A stretch of 64,000 bases of DNA from Asterias rubens (taxonomy: Eukaryota; Echinodermata; Asteroidea; Forcipulatida; Asteriidae), in assembly GCF_902459465.1 (NCBI RefSeq), contig NC_047063.1:25589055-25653054 (forward strand). The letters run 5' to 3'. This document shows, piece by piece, positions 63,001 to 64,000 of the stretch (position 1 is its first letter; every line of letters begins with the position of its first letter). Under the pieces are notes generated by a model that did not search any database, was not told the DNA's origin, and worked only from the letters and a program-made list of their open reading frames with translations. The position numbers and the translations under genes are program-made.

Positions 63001-64000
63001 CAAACAAATAAAAAGTTGTTATTTCCTTGAGATAGATTTGGTCATCAGGACAGCATCACGGCCATCGATAGTTTATCTCGAGAAAGAGCAATCACGTCAG
63101 GAGGGCGGGATAATTCAGTACGAGTATGGAAAGTTATTGAGGAGTCACAACTGGTGTATAATACTCAAGGGTGAGTAAGGGTAACCATAAACACTAACAC
63201 TTACAGGGCTGACAAGTTGTTAAAATGAATAAGGGTAGGAAACAATAGTAGTGGTCATGCTACAAAAATTGTTAAAGTGCTAAAATGTATGAGATACAAA
63301 GCTTCTTTGTGCTGTACCATTGGCACGCTTAAAATTGAACCCTGTTGGTTCATCAATGACAACAAGCCAGGTTGCAGTCTAAGTTTATATAACTCAAATT
63401 ACGTAAGTTACCTCAAACTTGACAAGTAGGGTCACAAGAGTAATAAGATGAAACATTTTCACCTTTATCGGGACCATTGTGTACAAGTTTTTCTTTTAAC
63501 TGGATCCTTCTTTGTGTAAATTCTTTGGTTTTCTACTTTGGAATAAATAAACCTGAAACCCTAACCCTAATAAACCGCAAGGGAAAATGAATTGATAAAA
63601 TCTGATTGAATCTTCAAATGTTTTATTCGTACTTTTTTAACGATCAGTGGTGCTGCCACTGTAGTGAGCTATATGAGTGCTAAATATACATTCCATTTTA
63701 TAAATAATTTATGTACAGGGGTTCTGTGGACTGTGTCAAGTTAATAAATGAGGAGCATTTCATCAGTGGAAGTGACGATGGGTAAGTTTGTATTTTGTTT
63801 TTTTCTACATAAAAGTTTATCACATTATACTTTTTTGCCTCGCTGCCTTGATTGATTGCTCAAAATGAATATTCTGCATACAACCACTTTAGTTTGTGCT
63901 TATTGTCTCTGTGTCGTTTTATCACAGTTCAATTTCCTTATGGAGTGTCTTAAAGAAGAAACCAGCGGCTGTTGTAAAAAGTGCTCACTCTCCAAAGTAT
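45004..64000 (+). CDS. RRP9: RRP9 (U3-55K), U3 snoRNP WD40 protein, partial at window end
   Basis: Nucleolar WD40 protein of the U3 box C/D snoRNP, needed for early 18S pre-rRNA cleavages. Exons: 45004-45057, 49161-49273, 49870-49994, 51793-51860, 52497-52665, 56214-56431, 58281-58381, 63036-63170, 63719-63781, 63928 to beyond 64000. They join in phase to 373 codons; human RRP9 is 475 aa, so about a quarter is missing. The N terminus is Lys-rich then acidic (SDSSDDE, SSSESESEEE). Residues about 150 onward form WD repeats: VLRGHNLSITCLVISPDNKY, GHTTHILALAISSDGQFLAS, HDRTAKVWNV, FGHQDSITAIDSLSRE, SGGRDNSVRVWKV and SGSDDGSISLW. RLRLTKQYLAQL and the KEDV segment match human RRP9 before the propeller. 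An in-frame TAA at 44983 precedes the ATG, so the start is firm. Confidence 0.95.
45137..45290 (+). repeat. Cluster of 'aaactcggcacc' boxes
   Basis: Begins 'taccggtcacttcggcacc', like the end of the element at 37907, then has about nine 'actcggcacc' boxes spaced 14-25 bp apart, some with 'ttgt' between. It is an isolated, box-amplified terminus of that transposon family in RRP9 intron 1. Confidence 0.8.
45567..45589. repeat. Perfect short hairpin
   Basis: 'cccgtaacct' and 'aggttacggg' around a 3-nt loop, followed by 'acgtttacg' repeats to about 45625. Confidence 0.6.
45626..46430. other. RRP9 intron 1 segment, no gene seen
   Basis: Contains a stretch (about 45800-46190) whose minus-strand frame resembles the C-terminal tail of a LINE ORF (LQELEWKSLEWRR near 46100), suggesting a LINE fragment; not firm enough to call. 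Confidence 0.4.
46440..46795 (+). repeat. About 115-bp tandem repeat, 3 copies
   Basis: Units contain 'cccacttccggttgac', 'gaagtaggggtcaactt' and 'ggtcacggtttttcaa'. Similar 'acttccgg...gaagtagaggtca' words occur in the duplicated block at 9645-12120, so the two share ancestry or a common motif. Confidence 0.85.
47108..47362. mobile_element. Decayed copy of the 2311-2560 palindromic MITE
   Basis: 'cggcccagttttatggctct' at the left and 'agcagagtaaaattgga' at the right echo the GGGCCCAATTTCATGGCTCT ends. 'gcaagcgc' and 'gtaagcg' words lie inside. Confidence 0.65.
47444..47650. mobile_element. Second decayed MITE copy
   Basis: 'gggcaaaatttcatggttct' starts it. 'gtctgcgcttacgatcacc', 'gtgcaagcgccgaata' and 'gatgtaagcgcagaattc' match internal words of 2311-2560. 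Confidence 0.65.
47651..48035 (+). repeat. Tandem repeat with 'ctcgactagtcgcac', about 3 copies
   Basis: 'gactcgactagtcgcacct' recurs at about 47651, 47787 and 47960, with 'gtcgagataaaatacgg' and 'tatgttgcgaatgggc' between. Spacing varies from 135 to 175 bp because of an internal partial duplication near 47850. Confidence 0.85.
48385..48755 (+). mobile_element. tRNA-derived SINE with L2-like tail
   Basis: Head: 'gcgagcggataagagcgcc' (A box) and 'gtgggttcgaatcccggtcg' (B box), with a long variable arm like tRNA-Leu or Ser. The body is about 230 bp. The tail 'gcgctataagaa' then (TTATTG/TTA)n is like the end of the L2 element at 60640-60676. Confidence 0.88.
48766..49035 (+). mobile_element. 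Second, 5'-truncated SINE of the same family
   Basis: Starts in the B box ('gtgtgggtttgaatcc'), has 'ttgggcaagacattt' and 'ctccccagggagctgaga' and ends 'aaacataataataaaat'. Diverged from its neighbour. Confidence 0.78.
49161..49273 (+). CDS. RRP9: RRP9 coding exon 2
   Basis: DSSGKSKRDVSTAAINKLRK, then KKAKLTEEIVSDSSDDE, plus two bases. Basic followed by acidic, as in the human N-terminal region (EEISSDSE). Donor AAT|GTAAGT, phase 2. Confidence 0.88.
49274..49869. other. RRP9 intron 2, no feature seen
   Basis: 596 bp of apparently unique sequence with no repeat or RNA gene recognised. Confidence 0.5.
49870..49994 (+). CDS. RRP9: RRP9 coding exon 3
   Basis: Ile then DTPTNKRKVVPSSSESESEE and ETAQEKRLRLTKQYLAQLAD. 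EETAQEKRLRL matches human EETAQEKKLRLAKLYLEQL. Donor AAG|GTAGGT, phase 1. The last 65 or so nt of the exon recur in the array that follows. Confidence 0.93.
49932..51462 (+). repeat. Tandem array seeded by RRP9 exon 3 end and donor, about 14 units
   Basis: Units of about 85-120 bp carry 'gacttcgtctaaccaagcag', 'cagcttgcagatgaag' (exon 3 sequence), then 'gtaggtaaacttgtcaactg' and 'ttggttgtgtgctct' (intron). Most units keep the GTAGGT or GTAGTT donor (50101, about 50216 and onward). Units with 'aagttgaagctgaagg' alternate with 'cagatgaagg' units, showing dimer copying. Confidence 0.95.
51793..51860 (+). CDS. RRP9: RRP9 coding exon 4
   Basis: Glu then KDNEDARDIDKDAISHRLKE and DV. Human has EEDQVAGRLKEDV at this point. 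Acceptor TTTTACAG, donor GTG|GTAAGT, phase 0. Confidence 0.92.
52497..52665 (+). CDS. RRP9: RRP9 coding exon 5 (first WD repeat)
   Basis: LELSGKLQRKVCQEYDFEAT, then VLRGHNLSITCLVISPDNKY and IFSASKECCIIK, plus one base of Trp. Matches human RGHQLSITCLVVTPDDSAIFSA. Acceptor CTTACAG, donor AAT|GTAAGT, phase 1. Confidence 0.96.
52666..53630. other. RRP9 intron 5, proximal part
   Basis: C14 run near 52879-52892 followed by an (ACA)n tract; otherwise unassigned sequence with no gene. Confidence 0.5.
53640..56035 (-). mobile_element. LINE with an intact 701-codon reverse transcriptase ORF, antisense in RRP9
   Basis: The ORF runs 56003-53898 without a stop. It has SPGPDCILPNVL, ITPVHKKGDK, NYRPVALTSVLCKVLE, DAVFLDMSKAFDT (catalytic Asp), SGVPQGSVLGPLLF and CVLFADDILLY (catalytic Asp pair), then the C-terminal region ending LRLLKDHCLNHTA. 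This is the jockey/CR1-type layout. The apurinic endonuclease is missing, so the copy is 5'-truncated but its reverse transcriptase is unbroken, implying a young insertion. Element edges are approximate. Transcribed opposite to RRP9, within intron 5. Confidence 0.92.
56214..56431 (+). CDS. RRP9: RRP9 coding exon 6
   Basis: Completes Trp, then NIETRLKEYIIPGGKKGTED, GHTTHILALAISSDGQFLAS, SKLIHIWNPSNGELLHTFRG and HRDTVS. Covers the second WD repeat. Acceptor TTTTCAG, donor TCG|GTGAGT, phase 0. Confidence 0.96.
56432..57613. other. RRP9 intron 6, proximal part
   Basis: No gene seen. Short inverted words 'aaggccagtaagttatc' and 'gggtaacttactggcctt' at 57089-57143 form a hairpin. 'tcttattca..gatattgataaatcata' is duplicated at 57225-57275. 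Confidence 0.5.
57614..58092. mobile_element. Inverted-repeat element related to the 30713-30866 MITE
   Basis: 'gtggatttcacaaagagtta' at the left and 'agtcttaactctttat' at the right are inverted. Internal sequence includes the palindrome 'atcggccttcggccg' near 57991. Edges approximate. Confidence 0.65.
58281..58381 (+). CDS. RRP9: RRP9 coding exon 7
   Basis: GLTFRKGTHTLYSASHDRTA then KVWNVDEMAYVET plus two bases of Leu. Human: GLAFRRGTHQLYSTSHDR. Acceptor TCTTCAG, donor CTT|GTAAGT, phase 2. Confidence 0.96.
58740..60676 (+). mobile_element. L2-like LINE fragment, broken, with a small insertion at the catalytic motif
   Basis: Frames at 58783-59514, 59415-59774, 59894-60166 and 60099-60551 carry pieces of one reverse transcriptase: CSLDPLPTWLLKK, YRPISNIHFLAKVLEKVV, LLPLDLSAAFDTLDH and, in another frame, YGVPQGSVLGPLLFTLYL. 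Between NINYHI (59585) and the next motif about 110 bp are inserted that look like a SINE/L2 tail ('gcgcggtataaatgctc' then (TTATTA)n). What follows reads YAVEIQIY where YADD is expected. The 3' end is 'gcgctatataagtaagg' plus (TTA)n. Several frameshifts; inactive. Confidence 0.88.
60677..61288. other. RRP9 intron 7, no gene seen
   Basis: Unassigned AT-rich sequence with an A17 run near 60948-60964. Confidence 0.5.
61289..62958 (+). repeat. 44-bp tandem array, about 38 copies, open in all three frames
   Basis: Unit 'ggcatccttggcttccagcc' then 'ttcaatggttacctgtcag' and 'ccaca'. Around 61605-61990 a trimer (132 bp; units 'atactaggattcctgcc', 'atccatggcttccag', 'atccttggcttccag') is repeated at least three times. 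Because 44 is not a multiple of 3, one unit is read in three frames in turn, and few units contain stops. It sits inside RRP9 intron 7, directly before exon 8. Confidence 0.95.
63036..63170 (+). CDS. RRP9: RRP9 coding exon 8
   Basis: Completes Leu, then FGHQDSITAIDSLSRERAIT, SGGRDNSVRVWKVIEESQLV and YNTQ plus two bases. Human: FGHQDAVAALDALSRE. Acceptor GAGATAG, a weak tract, donor AGG|GTGAGT, phase 2. Confidence 0.95.
63171..63718. other. RRP9 intron 8
   Basis: 548 bp, with a short CCCTAA-like word near 63557-63570; no other feature. Confidence 0.5.
63719..63781 (+). CDS. RRP9: RRP9 coding exon 9
   Basis: GGSVDCVKLINEEHFISGSD then D, plus two bases of Gly. Human: GSIDCIHLINEEHMVSGADDG; this copy has one extra Gly at the junction. 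Donor TGG|GTAAGT, phase 2. Confidence 0.93.
63928..64000 (+). CDS. RRP9: RRP9 coding exon 10, cut by window end
   Basis: Completes Gly, then SISLWSVLKKKPAAVVKSAH and SPK before the window ends. Human: GSVALWGLSKKRPLALQREAHG. Acceptor ATCACAG. Confidence 0.93.

Overview
This window is animal nuclear DNA: three split genes with GT/AG introns set in dense interspersed and tandem repeats. The proteins are conserved metazoan ones. Several repeat families (TTAA-flanked foldback elements, tRNA-derived SINEs with L2-like tails, a two-gene PIF/Harbinger element) resemble what I know from echinoderm genomes, so my best guess is an echinoderm, perhaps a sea star. The taxon is inference; the gene calls are not.

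Layout. From 1 to about 2.6 kb there are repeats, a 5'-truncated LINE and a near-perfect 250-bp palindrome. ACAD9 (mitochondrial acyl-CoA dehydrogenase 9, complex I assembly) runs on the + strand from 2780 to 37354. Its 15 coding exons join in phase to 643 codons plus a stop. Convergent with it, RPL18A (ribosomal protein eL20) lies on the - strand from 44451 down to 39599 in 5 coding exons (176 aa). Introns 2 and 3 of RPL18A each hold a copy of a 136-nt H/ACA-type snoRNA-like sequence. Divergent from RPL18A, with start codons 552 bp apart, RRP9 (U3-55K, a WD40 protein of the U3 snoRNP) starts at 45004 on the + strand and leaves the window in its tenth coding exon (373 codons seen). The right half is therefore a ribosome-biogenesis neighbourhood: a ribosomal protein, intronic snoRNA candidates and a U3 snoRNP protein around one shared intergenic region.

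Introns. Most of the window is intron. It holds tandem arrays (units of 41, 44, 46, 52, 53, about 85, 90, 99, about 106, 171 and 190 bp), foldback elements, some nested, a PIF/Harbinger transposon with both genes and both terminal inverted repeats, a likely solo LTR with a 5-bp target duplication, tRNA-derived SINEs and three LINE fragments.

Most notable pattern. In four places (ACAD9 exons 9, 11 and 14, RRP9 exon 3) the tandem array begins inside the 3' end of a coding exon or at its 5' splice site. The first repeat unit carries the real splice donor and later units carry decoy copies, intact or decayed. The same mode of intron growth in two neighbouring genes looks like a recurrent, exon-end-seeded process.
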